From the NCBI GenBank assembly GCA_002427755.1, contig DIYO01000009.1, forward strand, positions 747,296-811,295: DNA of 64,000 nucleotides. Reading direction: 5' to 3'. Shown in pieces: positions 17,598 through 26,877 of the stretch (positions are counted from its first letter, which is position 1; the number at the start of each line of letters is the position of its first letter). The notes under the pieces are model-generated. The model saw nothing but the letters and a program-made list of their open reading frames with translations. It did no database searches and was not told the origin of the DNA. Source of the stretch: Roseivirga sp. UBA6052 (GTDB taxonomy: Bacteria; Bacteroidota; Bacteroidia; Cytophagales; Cyclobacteriaceae). The translations under genes and the position numbers were made by a program.

Positions 17598-18428
17598 TTG
17601 GCACTAGATCAAGCACATGACTTAAACGATGACAAGGAAATGGGATTCCTTGATCATTTAGAGGAGCTTCGCTGGCACCTAGTAAGATCTTTTGCATCTG
17701 TATTTGTATTTGCCATTGCAGCTTTTTTAGCGAAAGACTTCTTTTGGAACGTGATGGTCATGGGCCCAACAAAGTCAGACTTTTGGACTTATAGAAAGCT
17801 TTGCGAACTGGGTTCACTGATAGGCTCTCCCGTTCTTTGTATTGATGAGATGAACATCTCAATTCAGAATAGAACTTTACAAGGGCAGTTCTTAGTTCAT
17901 ATCAAGACCTCCTTGATTGCTGGTCTAGTCCTGGCATTTCCTTATACATTTTGGGAGGTTTGGAGGTTTATAAAACCAGGTTTAAAAGGAAATGAGCGTA
18001 AGGCTTCAAGAGGCATTGTATTCGTAGTTACACTCTTGTTTCTAGCGGGTGTGGCATTCGGTTATTTTGTGGTTACCCCTTTGAGTGTCAACTTTTTGTA
18101 TAACTACAAGCTTAGCGCAGACATTCAAAATATAATTGATGTGACTAACGTAATGAGTTTGGTTGCTTCGTTGGCCTTGGCTTGTGGGTTGATGTTTCAG
18201 TTACCTGTGGTTTCATATATGTTATCTAAGGCGGGTATCGTAACGCCTGCATTAATGAAAAACTACAGAAGACATGCCTTTGTAGTGATTCTGGTAATAT
18301 CGGCTATCATCACACCACCTGACGTTATAAGTCAAATACTAATTGCTTTACCACTTACATTACTTTACGAGGTAAGCATAATTATATCAAGAAGAGTAAA
18401 CAAGAAAAGAGAAAAAGCACTAGAATGA
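17598..18428 (+). CDS. tatC: Sec-independent protein translocase TatC
   Basis: Core membrane subunit of the twin-arginine translocase, which recognises Tat signal peptides. The 276 residues hold six hydrophobic segments. Diagnostic features are MGFLDHLEELRWHLVRS at the N-terminus (the cytoplasmic signal-peptide site), the FPYTFWEVWRFIKPGL loop with its conserved proline, and ITPPDVISQILIALPL in the last third. The start is TTG 17598, immediately after the glyA stop; an internal ATG at 17640 would still keep the conserved region. No tatA/B gene is in view. A probable Tat substrate, the glycosylasparaginase at the left end, is in this window. Confidence 0.95.
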   Translation: MALDQAHDLNDDKEMGFLDHLEELRWHLVRSFASVFVFAIAAFLAKDFFWNVMVMGPTKSDFWTYRKLCELGSLIGSPVLCIDEMNISIQNRTLQGQFLVHIKTSLIAGLVLAFPYTFWEVWRFIKPGLKGNERKASRGIVFVVTLLFLAGVAFGYFVVTPLSVNFLYNYKLSADIQNIIDVTNVMSLVASLALACGLMFQLPVVSYMLSKAGIVTPALMKNYRRHAFVVILVISAIITPPDVISQILIALPLTLLYEVSIIISRRVNKKREKALE

Positions 18429-18859
18429 AAAAGATAGGAATTGGGGGAGACCATGCAGGTTTTGAGTATAAAGAAAAGGCTATTGCCTTCTTGGAATCTA
18501 AAGGATATGAAGTAAAAGATTTTGGTCCATTCTCTTCTGATTCAGTAGACTATCCGGACTTTATCCATCCTATGTCATCAGCTGTTGAAAGGGGTGATTT
18601 AGACTTTGGAATTGCCATCTGCGGCAGCGGTAACGGAGTTTGCATGACTGCCAATAAGCACGAAGGCGTTAGAGCAGCATACGTTTGGAACTCGGACCTT
18701 GCGGCTTTAGCCAGGCAGCATAATGATGCGAATGTTATTTGTTTGCCGGCTAGATTTGTATCATATCATTGGGCCGAACAGTTTATCGATATTTTTATCA
18801 ATACAGAATTTGAAGGCGGCCGTCACACCAATAGGGTAAGCAAAATTTCTTGTCAGTAA
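18425..18859 (+). CDS. rpiB: Ribose-5-phosphate isomerase B
   Basis: Interconverts ribose 5-phosphate and ribulose 5-phosphate in the pentose phosphate pathway. The 144 residues have the RpiB/LacAB pattern: GGDHAGFEYKE at the N-terminus, DYPDFIHPM, the catalytic cysteine in ICGSGNGVCMTANK, and RQHNDANV, in which the histidine assists catalysis. The glycine-rich loop reads GSGNG instead of the common GTGIG, a mild variation. It starts within the last codons of tatC (ATGA overlap) and its end overlaps the convergent membrane-protein gene by 7 bp. Confidence 0.95.
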   Translation: MKKIGIGGDHAGFEYKEKAIAFLESKGYEVKDFGPFSSDSVDYPDFIHPMSSAVERGDLDFGIAICGSGNGVCMTANKHEGVRAAYVWNSDLAALARQHNDANVICLPARFVSYHWAEQFIDIFINTEFEGGRHTNRVSKISCQ

Positions 18860-19875
18860 CCCATATAAGTACCTAGTAAACCGAGTATAAGCAGCAAGGA
18901 GAAGATGCTTTCCTTTAGCCAGTTCTTACTAATTGAAAGTATTAATTGACTGCAGAAGTAGGTCAATGGAATAATAAGTAATAGTCCGCAAACCAGTCCA
19001 TTATCTGTGAATAAAACAGCAGTTATTACTCCAAAGAATCCAATCCAAGACATACTACTTTGTACCAAGATTTGATGATTGGTCTTACCCTGGTTTTTGA
19101 AGCTTGAACCAAATCCCACAAGACTTATTAAAAGACCAAAGCCTAGAGTCATTAACAACTTCATAGGATCCATTTCAATAGTTTCAAGTGATATCGATTT
19201 GATCCCCAAGCTAGAAAGAGCGTCTGCGCCAAGATCTTGCCAGAAGAAAATCAGCCAGTAGACAATCACAGGGAGTAGAAAACCCCAAGTCATTAAAAAA
19301 TAGCGCCTTCTTAAGGTATTTGAATACACTAGATAGACTAAAAGCACAAAAAGGTAGAGCCATAAATAAGGTGTATAAATTAGGCCTGCTATACCTATAC
19401 CAAAACCTGTAGAGATGATGTTCTCTTCGGTTCCGCGGTACTTTATATGATAGAATAAATAATTCAGGCTAATGAGTATAAATGCTGATGCTAACAAGGC
19501 AGGGCTAAAAAAGTAGAACTCCGAGGAGCTACTCATTAAAAAGACATAAATGGCAGACGGAATGTATGTGTTCTCAGATAAAGAGGCGTTTCTAATAAGT
19601 AGTGTGTTAAGCTGAATAGCATTTAGTATAACTAGCAATGAGGCAATAACTATGCTTAGGCCAAAGTTGAAGGTCACTGATTTAATCAAGTGGTCAATCC
19701 AAACACCTAATGGTCCGTTGGCGCTTGCAGTGAAATCGAGCGCCACATATTCTGTTACAGAAATTTCGCTGGGACTTAGCACCCCTGTAAAAACAAAAAC
19801 CAGTCTTGTGATAATTACCAGTAACACAAGCACAAGTATTCTATAGGGGTCGTTTATTCGGAAGTAACTTATCAA
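18853..19875 (-). CDS. Polytopic membrane protein, DUF6427-like
   Basis: A 340-residue hydrophobic protein with about nine to ten predicted membrane segments, starting MISYFRINDPYRILVLVLL. It has the look of the Bacteroidota-restricted DUF6427 family: a short N-terminal sequence ending in an asparagine-proline-like turn, a long hydrophobic body and a YLVYSNTLRRRYFLMTWGFLLP segment in the middle. No catalytic motif can be recognised and the function is unknown. The gene stands alone, divergent from rbfA with a 78-bp spacer. Confidence 0.65.
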   Translation of the reverse strand: MISYFRINDPYRILVLVLLVIITRLVFVFTGVLSPSEISVTEYVALDFTASANGPLGVWIDHLIKSVTFNFGLSIVIASLLVILNAIQLNTLLIRNASLSENTYIPSAIYVFLMSSSSEFYFFSPALLASAFILISLNYLFYHIKYRGTEENIISTGFGIGIAGLIYTPYLWLYLFVLLVYLVYSNTLRRRYFLMTWGFLLPVIVYWLIFFWQDLGADALSSLGIKSISLETIEMDPMKLLMTLGFGLLISLVGFGSSFKNQGKTNHQILVQSSMSWIGFFGVITAVLFTDNGLVCGLLLIIPLTYFCSQLILSISKNWLKESIFSLLLILGLLGTYMGY

Positions 19876-19953
19876 CGAAAGGGTCTTTCCAGCGAAAATA
19901 AGTGAAATTTCTATGGTGAAGGAAAATCAATTAGAATAACTGATATTTGCATT

Positions 19954-20337
19954 ATGGCAGGAAGCAAAAGGCAACAAAAGTTCTCAAGACTTATTCAAAA
20001 AGAAATCAGTCAAATCTTTCAATTAGAGTTTTCAGGAGATTTTATGGGTACGCTAGTAACGATTACTGATGTTTCTATGAGCCCTGATCTGGGTCTTGCC
20101 AGAATTTATGTTAGTATTTTTCCTATTAATAAAACAGACGCTGTTTTAGACCATATTAATACTAACAAAGGTAAAGTTAGAGGCAGGTTAGGTAGAACAT
20201 TAGGAAAAGAGATTAGGGTGGTGCCTGAATTAGCCTTCTTCGCTGACCATACTTCAGAAACGGCAGCTAGAATGGATGCCTTAATTGATTCACTTGAAAT
20301 TCCTGAGGAACCAGAAGACAGCGAAACAGATCAGTGA
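19954..20337 (+). CDS. rbfA: 30S ribosome-binding factor RbfA
   Basis: Small KH-fold protein that binds the 16S rRNA near helix 44 and helps the final maturation of the 30S subunit. The 127 residues start MAGSKRQQKFSRLIQKEISQIF and include SPDLGLARIYVSIFP and RGRLGRTLGKEIRVVPELAFFAD, the conserved core of the family, ending with an acidic tail. The stop codon overlaps the start of the next gene (GTGA), which is a common Bacteroidota arrangement of rbfA with a LolC/E-type permease. Confidence 0.96.
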   Translation: MAGSKRQQKFSRLIQKEISQIFQLEFSGDFMGTLVTITDVSMSPDLGLARIYVSIFPINKTDAVLDHINTNKGKVRGRLGRTLGKEIRVVPELAFFADHTSETAARMDALIDSLEIPEEPEDSETDQ

Positions 20338-21560
20338 ATGTTTCTAACTTCATAGCCAAGCGATATTTTGTTGCTAAAAAATCTAAGAATTTCATTCAAA
20401 TTCTTTCATGGGTATCAATGGTTGGTGTTGCTTTTGGAACAGCAGCTCTAATCATAGTACTGTCCGTATTTAATGGGCTTGAGGATGTTATCCGCTCAGT
20501 ATACAACGCTTTTGACCCCGATTTAAAGGTTATTCCTGTTGAGGGAAAATCTTTTGTTCCACAGGCTGATTTGTTAGAGGAGATTAGAGACTTAGAGGGA
20601 GTCTTTGGCCTTTCTGAAGTCATTGAAGACAAAATGTTGGCAGCGTACAGAGATGAACAAGTGCTGGCGACAATTAAAGGGGTTGATTCTACATTTCTTA
20701 ACTCTAATAAGCTCCAGTCTATGGCATCCATAAGAGGAGAGCTAAAGGTTAAGGACGATCAATTCAATTATGCGGTTCTTGGCGCAGGAGTAGCCTATGA
20801 ATTAGGTGTTCTGGTCGATAGCGACATTTTTCAACTTGAGTTGTTATATCCAAGAAGATTGAGACCAGGCCAACTTAACTCCAATGCTTTTCAGAGAGTA
20901 CCCTTAAGGTCTTCGGCAATATTCAGTTTGGAGTCTAACTACGATCAATCTTATATAATTACTTCTCTTGATGCGGCAGCAAGAGCAATTGGATATCGAA
21001 ATCAAAGAACGGGTTTAGAAATTTATTTTGAACCAGATGCTGACGAATCAAAGATTAAGCAATCGGTTAAAGATATCTTGGGTAGTAGCTTTCAAGTATT
21101 AGACACCCAAGAGCAGCATGCAGAACTTCTCAACTCTGTTAAACTGGAAAAGCTATTCGCATACATCGCCATTACCTTTATAACCGTAATTGCCTCTTTC
21201 AATGTCTTCTTTACATTGAGTATGTTGGCCATTGAGAAAAGAAGAGATATTTCAGTTCTTTATGCTTTTGGCGCCACAGAAAATCTAATTAAAAATGTGT
21301 TTTTAAAACAAGGAGCCATTATCGCGCTCACCGGAGGTATTGTAGGTCTTATTTTAGGGATAGGTATTTGCCTATTGCAGCAAGAGTACGGTTTAGTAAG
21401 CATTCAAATGTCTACTTCAATGGTTCAAGCTTATCCGGTTAAACTTATTTGGTATGACTTACTTTTTGTTGGTGTAAGCGTATGTTTAGTAACTATTCTT
21501 ACTTCCTACCGGCCTGCAATAATTGCCACCAGAGTGTCTTTAGTAGAGCATCTGCAATAA
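20334..21560 (+). CDS. ABC transporter permease, LolC/LolE-FtsX type
   Basis: Inner-membrane permease of the MacB/LolCE superfamily with four membrane helices: one at about 20-50 after an N-terminal FIAKRYFVAKKSKNFI, a large periplasmic domain (about 55-265), then three helices from about residue 275 to the end. The Lol-type signature AFGTAALIIVLSVFNG is clear, as are MLAIEKRRDISVLYAFGAT and the final SYRPAIIATRVSLVEHLQ. It may extract lipoproteins for outer-membrane sorting together with an ATPase encoded elsewhere. The start is GTG 20334, coupled to the rbfA stop. Confidence 0.9.
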   Translation: MNVSNFIAKRYFVAKKSKNFIQILSWVSMVGVAFGTAALIIVLSVFNGLEDVIRSVYNAFDPDLKVIPVEGKSFVPQADLLEEIRDLEGVFGLSEVIEDKMLAAYRDEQVLATIKGVDSTFLNSNKLQSMASIRGELKVKDDQFNYAVLGAGVAYELGVLVDSDIFQLELLYPRRLRPGQLNSNAFQRVPLRSSAIFSLESNYDQSYIITSLDAAARAIGYRNQRTGLEIYFEPDADESKIKQSVKDILGSSFQVLDTQEQHAELLNSVKLEKLFAYIAITFITVIASFNVFFTLSMLAIEKRRDISVLYAFGATENLIKNVFLKQGAIIALTGGIVGLILGIGICLLQQEYGLVSIQMSTSMVQAYPVKLIWYDLLFVGVSVCLVTILTSYRPAIIATRVSLVEHLQ

Positions 21561-21632
21561 TTTTTTAGTACAGGTATTTTCCATTTTTCCGTTTAGGATA
21601 AATCCTTAATTTGCGTGTCGCCTGAGACTAAA

Positions 21633-24572
21633 ATGAAGGTATCTACCGCCCATCCGTTCCAATTAATTTACTCGCTATATCAGCACGAGTATCTAGGATA
21701 TCTATTTGAATCATTTGTGGTTCAATTAGATGATAAGGGCCGTCTCACTTTTCAGAACCAGAACATTTCTGCCAAGAACGCACAAGAGTTTGCGTCAGGC
21801 CTTTCAGAGAAAGACTATAAAATCATCAAATTGATGGATGAGATTCAGCAAGAAGCTGTTGTACTCAAATTCTATAAGAAGAAGGTTAAACCCATTGATT
21901 TCTTTCTAAAGGTCTATAATAAGGAAAGTGGTGATATAGGCATACAGGAGGCAATAGATATCTACCTAGAGAGTAGGAGAGTACAAATTTTGAGCTTGTT
22001 AGACGAAGGTCATATGATCTTTGAAATGGGTAAAGATGGTGACCCTGCAGGTAAACAAATTCACTATCAAGCAGAGAAAGCTACTGTTTTATTTCATTTC
22101 AGAAGAAATGAAGACAATACGCATTATTTCCCAACATTGAAACATCAAGGAGAAAAGCTAGAGTGGCAATACAAGGGGGCTTATCTGGTATGTCAGGATG
22201 AGGCCTGGATGGTGGTAGATGATAAACTGATCAGCTTCGAAAAAAATGTTGATGGCAAGAAACTCAAGCCCTTTCTCAATAAGAAGTTCATTGTTATTCC
22301 ACGTAAAGTCGAAGAAACCTATTATCAGAAATTTGTTACTCAACTAGTAGAATCCTTTGATGTATATGCCAAAGGATTTGAAATAAATACTGAACGCTAT
22401 GATCTAGAGCCGACCTTATTCTTTAGTGAACTTGTTCAGGCAACTAATGGTGAGCTCTTTGCGAATAAGAGTAAAGCCGAAGATCAAGATGCTTATGAAA
22501 ATGCTAAGATTCTTTTCAAAATAGGCTTTGGCTATGGGTCTTATCAATTTGAATACGAACCAGCCCCATCTTCTTCTGTAAAACTTGAAAAGAAAGGCGA
22601 ATCTTATGTTTTCCATAAAGTGAAGAGGTATGGAGATCAAGAGTTGGCGCTTCTCGGAGACTTGATTGAAGAAGGTCTAGATTTTAAAAATGGACGATAC
22701 ACATTAGGTAAGGGCAAAGCATTTGAGTGGTTAAGCCATCATAAGGCATGGCTAGAGGAAAAGAGGGTTAAGGTCGTTCAGACCGATACTCAGGTGAAAG
22801 AATACTTTGTAGGAGAATCGGCATTAGAGATCAAGGTAGAAGAAGGTATCGATTGGTTCGATATTAACGCTTTAGTTCGCTTTGGTGATTATGAGATTTC
22901 ATTTAGTGAGTTAAGGAAGTTATTAAGAAAAAATAAGCTTGAGATAAAGCTTCCTAACGGTCAAATAGCCGTAATTCCTGAAGCATGGATTAAAGACTAC
23001 AGTGAGCTTTTTGCGTTTATTGAGGAGGGTGAGTCTCCCCAAACTATGCGGCTAAAAAAGCATCATTTGGCCTTAGTTCAAGACCTAAGAAATGGTCAGT
23101 TAGCGAAAGTTACAATGGATCGTAAGCTCGAGGGGCTCAGAAATTACGAGGAGCTTGTGGAGTACGAAGTACCAAGAGGTTTCAAAGGTACACTTAGACC
23201 TTACCAGAAGGCAGGCTATGACTGGATGCGTTTTCTTGCAGACTATAATTTTGGAGGTTGTTTGGCCGATGATATGGGTTTAGGTAAAACCGTGCAGACC
23301 TTATCATTATTGCAACATCAGAAAGACGAAGAGATAAAGCATGCTTCACTTTTGATTATGCCTACCTCACTAATGTATAACTGGCAGCTAGAGGCAAAAA
23401 AGTTTACCCCTAAGCTTAAAGTGCTGGTTTATGCAGGAACTGGTCGAAATAAGAACCCTGAATTTTTCCACAATTATGATATTGTAATTACATCCTACGG
23501 AATAACCCGAATTGATATAGATATTCTAGCTGACTACTATTTTAATTATGTGATATTAGATGAATCGCAAGCGATTAAGAATCCCGAATCCTTAATAGCG
23601 AAGTCCGTTGCTAAATTAAACAGTAAGCATCGATTAATACTGACAGGTACTCCGCTTGAGAATAGTACTATGGATCTTTGGTCTCAAATGAGTTTTGTCA
23701 ATCCCGGTCTCCTCGGTGCGCAAAGGTATTTTAGAGATCATTTCCAATTGCCAATAGAGAAAAGGCAGGATATTGAAATGACGAGGAAGCTGAATGTGAT
23801 TATCAAGCCCTTTATCATGCGTAGGCAAAAGTCACAAGTAGCTAAAGATTTACCTGAGAAGATTGAATCTGTGAAGTATAGTCAAATGACAGACGCTCAA
23901 GCTGAGCGTTATGAGGAAGTAAAGTCGTACTACAGAAATCAGATTTTAGAAACAATAGAAAAGCAGGGGGTAAAGAAATCTCAGATGATGCTACTCCAGG
24001 GGCTTACACAACTGCGGCAAATTGCCAATCACCCCCAAATGGTTGATCAGGATTTTGAAGGCGGATCGGGTAAGATGGAAGACGTAGTATATACCATCGA
24101 GGAGGCTCTAAGTGAAGGGCACAAGATTTTGGTGTTTAGCCAGTTTGTGAAGCACCTCAAGATTATGTCTGATTACTTTAATAAGAAGAATTGGACTTAT
24201 GCCTATTTGGATGGTTCAACTAAAGATCGTCAGGCTGAGGTAGAGAAATTTCAGAATAATAAAGACATTAAATTATTCCTTATTTCATTAAGAGCAGGTG
24301 GTTTAGGATTGAACCTCACCGAAGCAGATTATGTATTCTTACTAGATCCTTGGTGGAATCCTGCCATTGAGGAGCAGGCTGTTGATAGGGCCCACAGAAT
24401 TGGGCAAAAGAGAACAGTATTTACTTACAAGTTTATAGCAAAAGACACCGTTGAGGAAAAAATCCTTAAGCTTCAACAGAACAAACTAAAGTTAGCTTCT
24501 GACTTAATAACAACAGAAGAAAGCTTTGTTAAGAAATTAACTTCAGACGATATTTCAGAACTTCTAGCTTAG
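21633..24572 (+). CDS. SNF2-family DEAD/DEAH helicase
   Basis: A 979-residue ATP-dependent DNA translocase of the bacterial Swi2/Snf2 group. An N-terminal half of unknown function (about 1-510) precedes the motor. Motor motifs are Walker A DDMGLGKT (D546 to T553), motif Ia ASLLIMPTSLMYNW, motif II DESQ in place of DEAH, motif III LTGTPLENS, and in the second lobe FLISLRAGGLGLNLTEADYV and QAVDRAHRIGQKRTV. The start is placed at ATG 21633 (MKVSTAHPFQLIYSLYQHEY); a GTG at 21615 would leave almost no leader after a promoter-like TTAATTTG at 21606-21613. radA follows after three bases, suggesting a DNA-repair or recombination role. Confidence 0.9.
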   Translation: MKVSTAHPFQLIYSLYQHEYLGYLFESFVVQLDDKGRLTFQNQNISAKNAQEFASGLSEKDYKIIKLMDEIQQEAVVLKFYKKKVKPIDFFLKVYNKESGDIGIQEAIDIYLESRRVQILSLLDEGHMIFEMGKDGDPAGKQIHYQAEKATVLFHFRRNEDNTHYFPTLKHQGEKLEWQYKGAYLVCQDEAWMVVDDKLISFEKNVDGKKLKPFLNKKFIVIPRKVEETYYQKFVTQLVESFDVYAKGFEINTERYDLEPTLFFSELVQATNGELFANKSKAEDQDAYENAKILFKIGFGYGSYQFEYEPAPSSSVKLEKKGESYVFHKVKRYGDQELALLGDLIEEGLDFKNGRYTLGKGKAFEWLSHHKAWLEEKRVKVVQTDTQVKEYFVGESALEIKVEEGIDWFDINALVRFGDYEISFSELRKLLRKNKLEIKLPNGQIAVIPEAWIKDYSELFAFIEEGESPQTMRLKKHHLALVQDLRNGQLAKVTMDRKLEGLRNYEELVEYEVPRGFKGTLRPYQKAGYDWMRFLADYNFGGCLADDMGLGKTVQTLSLLQHQKDEEIKHASLLIMPTSLMYNWQLEAKKFTPKLKVLVYAGTGRNKNPEFFHNYDIVITSYGITRIDIDILADYYFNYVILDESQAIKNPESLIAKSVAKLNSKHRLILTGTPLENSTMDLWSQMSFVNPGLLGAQRYFRDHFQLPIEKRQDIEMTRKLNVIIKPFIMRRQKSQVAKDLPEKIESVKYSQMTDAQAERYEEVKSYYRNQILETIEKQGVKKSQMMLLQGLTQLRQIANHPQMVDQDFEGGSGKMEDVVYTIEEALSEGHKILVFSQFVKHLKIMSDYFNKKNWTYAYLDGSTKDRQAEVEKFQNNKDIKLFLISLRAGGLGLNLTEADYVFLLDPWWNPAIEEQAVDRAHRIGQKRTVFTYKFIAKDTVEEKILKLQQNKLKLASDLITTEESFVKKLTSDDISELLA

Positions 24573-24575
24573 AAT

Positions 24576-25949
24576 ATGGCCAAGGCAAAATCAGTATTTG
24601 TATGTCAAAATTGTGGAGCTACTTCTTCAAAGTGGATTGGTAAATGCCCGTCTTGTGGTGAATGGAATACCTATGTTGAAGAGGTAATTGACAAAACGGA
24701 AAATACTAAGGCAAGTTGGAGAGATGATACTCAGGCAACTGTTAAGCAAAAGCCGATTAATATTAAAGATGCGCAGCAGATAGTTGAAAAGCGGTTAAGT
24801 ACTAAAGACCAAGAACTGAATCGTGTATTGGGTGGAGGTATAGTTGCGGGGTCATTGGTACTTATTGGAGGAGAACCGGGCATAGGAAAGTCCACGCTTA
24901 TGCTGCAACTGGCGCTAAGTGCCTCGCGAACTAAAGTGCTTTATGTAAGTGGAGAAGAAAGTCAGCAACAGATTAAAATGCGAGCTGATCGAATTGGCAT
25001 TGAAACAGAGAACTGTTTTGTGCTTTCTGAAACCAGTACCCAACAAATCTTTACTCAAGTTAAAGAGATTAGGCCTCAGGTTCTGATAATTGATTCTATT
25101 CAGACATTACAGACTAATCGTATCGAATCAGCTGCCGGTTCAGTCTCTCAGGTAAGAGAATGTACGGGAGAGCTCATGAAGTTTGCCAAAGAAATGAGTA
25201 CTCCCGTCTTCTTGGTTGGGCATATTACAAAAGATGGAAGCATTGCCGGTCCTAAGATTTTAGAGCATATGGTTGATACAGTCCTTCAATTTGAAGGAGA
25301 CCGCCATATGAGCTATCGAATTCTCAGAACAGTCAAGAACAGATTTGGTTCTACCTCAGAATTGGGAATTTACGAGATGCAGGCTAATGGGCTTAGACAA
25401 GTCTCTAACCCATCTGAAATACTTATTTCTCAAAGAGCAGATGATTTAAGTGGGGTAGCCATAGGAGCGACTATCGAAGGAAACCGGCCATTGCTCATTG
25501 AGATACAATCATTGGTGAGTGGTGCTACATATGGTACACCGCAGCGAAGCACAACAGGCTTTGATGTCAAAAGACTCAATATGCTTCTGGCAGTTCTTGA
25601 GAAGAGAGGGGGCCTCAAATATTCAGCCCAAGATGTGTTCCTAAATATTGCCGGTGGTATTCGCATTGAAGAACCTGCTTTGGATTTGGCGGTTTGTGCT
25701 TCATTGGTAAGCTCTTATCACGATATAGCCATTTCTGAAAAGGTAGCATTTGCTGCCGAGGTTGGTTTAGGCGGAGAAATAAGAGCAGTAAATAGAATTG
25801 AAGACAGAATAGCTGAAGCTGAAAAATTAGGTTTTGAAGAAATCTACATTTCTAAATACAATACAAAGGGCTTGGACTTAAAGAATAAGCAGATTTTGGT
25901 AAGACCTTTTACTAAGTTAAGAGAAGTCTTTGAGGCTCTTATGGGTTAA
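24576..25949 (+). CDS. radA: DNA repair protein RadA
   Basis: RecA-related ATPase that drives branch migration in recombination. The 457 residues contain the N-terminal C4 zinc finger (CQNCG and CPSCG), a Walker A GGEPGIGKST (about 96-105), the RadA-specific KNRFG motif (KNRFGSTSELG) and a C-terminal Lon-like fold beginning near GGIRIEEPALDLAV. All parts are intact. It follows the SNF2 helicase with a 3-bp gap. The stop overlaps that of the convergent PLP enzyme in TTAA. Confidence 0.97.
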   Translation: MAKAKSVFVCQNCGATSSKWIGKCPSCGEWNTYVEEVIDKTENTKASWRDDTQATVKQKPINIKDAQQIVEKRLSTKDQELNRVLGGGIVAGSLVLIGGEPGIGKSTLMLQLALSASRTKVLYVSGEESQQQIKMRADRIGIETENCFVLSETSTQQIFTQVKEIRPQVLIIDSIQTLQTNRIESAAGSVSQVRECTGELMKFAKEMSTPVFLVGHITKDGSIAGPKILEHMVDTVLQFEGDRHMSYRILRTVKNRFGSTSELGIYEMQANGLRQVSNPSEILISQRADDLSGVAIGATIEGNRPLLIEIQSLVSGATYGTPQRSTTGFDVKRLNMLLAVLEKRGGLKYSAQDVFLNIAGGIRIEEPALDLAVCASLVSSYHDIAISEKVAFAAEVGLGGEIRAVNRIEDRIAEAEKLGFEEIYISKYNTKGLDLKNKQILVRPFTKLREVFEALMG

Positions 25950-26836
25950 TCTAGATCAAAGCCTTTTCTTCCTTGAAGTCCTCCCGTATGAATAAACAGG
26001 ACCTTTGATCCTGAAGGTATTTTGTCTTGTTTAATCATATCAAACAGTCCATAAAGCGCTTTCGAGTTATAAATGGGGTCCAGTTTTATTTCATGTTGCT
26101 TTTCAAAACCAAGCATGTAGGCTCTTAGCTCATCTGGAAACTTAGCATAACCACCAAAGTGATATTGTCCGCTAATCTCCCAATTGTCATGAATTTCGAA
26201 GCCATTGCTACTTAATAAGCTTGATACTTCTACTGTAAGAAATTCTCCTTTTAGTGACGAGAACCCGATAATTTTTCCTATTCCTTCCAGACCATGAATA
26301 ATTCCGGCAAGTGTACCTCCGGTGCCCACAGAACAGCAATAGTAATCGTATACGCTATTGAGTTCTGTCACGATCTCTGCACAGCCAATAATAGCTTCTT
26401 TGTTAGACCCGCCTTCCGGAATAGTATAGAACTTCCCAAATAACCTTTTCAACTCATTGATGACGATGAGGCTGTTTTTGAGTCTATACTTTGTTCTATC
26501 CACATAATGGAGCTTCATACCCTTAGATTTGGCAAATGCTAAAGTGGGGTTTAATGGAAGTGTTTCTTCGCCCCTAATAACTCCAATGGTTTCAAAGCCG
26601 TGAATAGCTCCAGCGGCAGCAGTTGCGTAAATATGATTAGAATAGGCTCCTCCAAAAGTGAGTAAGGTTTGGCACCCCTCTTCTTTGGCCTTCTCAAGGT
26701 TGTATTTGAGCTTTCTTGCTTTATTCCCTGAGACTGTCGGATGGTTTTGATCTTCCCGCTTGATAAACAGCTGAATGTTCTTCTCCCGCAATATTTCACT
26801 ATTGATTTCAACTACTGGAGTAGGCATTATTTCCAT
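25946..26836 (-). CDS. PLP-dependent 1-aminocyclopropane-1-carboxylate deaminase/D-cysteine desulfhydrase family protein
   Basis: Fold-type II PLP enzyme of 296 residues. The Schiff-base lysine lies in SGNKARKLKYNL (about 36-47), and LLTFGGAYSNHIYATAAAG is the substrate and cofactor asparagine loop. CCSVGTGGTLAGI binds the PLP phosphate. The C-terminal LFIHTGGLQGRKG is typical. In bacteria outside plant-associated groups such proteins are more often D-cysteine desulfhydrases than ACC deaminases; the motifs visible here do not decide between them. It is divergent from rluD and convergent with radA. Confidence 0.87.
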   Translation of the reverse strand: MEIMPTPVVEINSEILREKNIQLFIKREDQNHPTVSGNKARKLKYNLEKAKEEGCQTLLTFGGAYSNHIYATAAAGAIHGFETIGVIRGEETLPLNPTLAFAKSKGMKLHYVDRTKYRLKNSLIVINELKRLFGKFYTIPEGGSNKEAIIGCAEIVTELNSVYDYYCCSVGTGGTLAGIIHGLEGIGKIIGFSSLKGEFLTVEVSSLLSSNGFEIHDNWEISGQYHFGGYAKFPDELRAYMLGFEKQHEIKLDPIYNSKALYGLFDMIKQDKIPSGSKVLFIHTGGLQGRKGFDLD

Positions 26837-26852
26837 CCGAGCAAGTTACTCA

Positions 26853-26860
26853 TATCTTTG
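26853..26860 (+). promoter_or_regulatory. Candidate Bacteroidota -7 promoter element for rluD
   Basis: TATCTTTG is a perfect TAnnTTTG match in the short region between the PLP enzyme gene and rluD. Transcription would begin near 26866, which makes the GTG at 26860 unusable as start and supports ATG 26878. Confidence 0.5.
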
Positions 26861-26877
26861 TGTCAAACCTTAGGCGA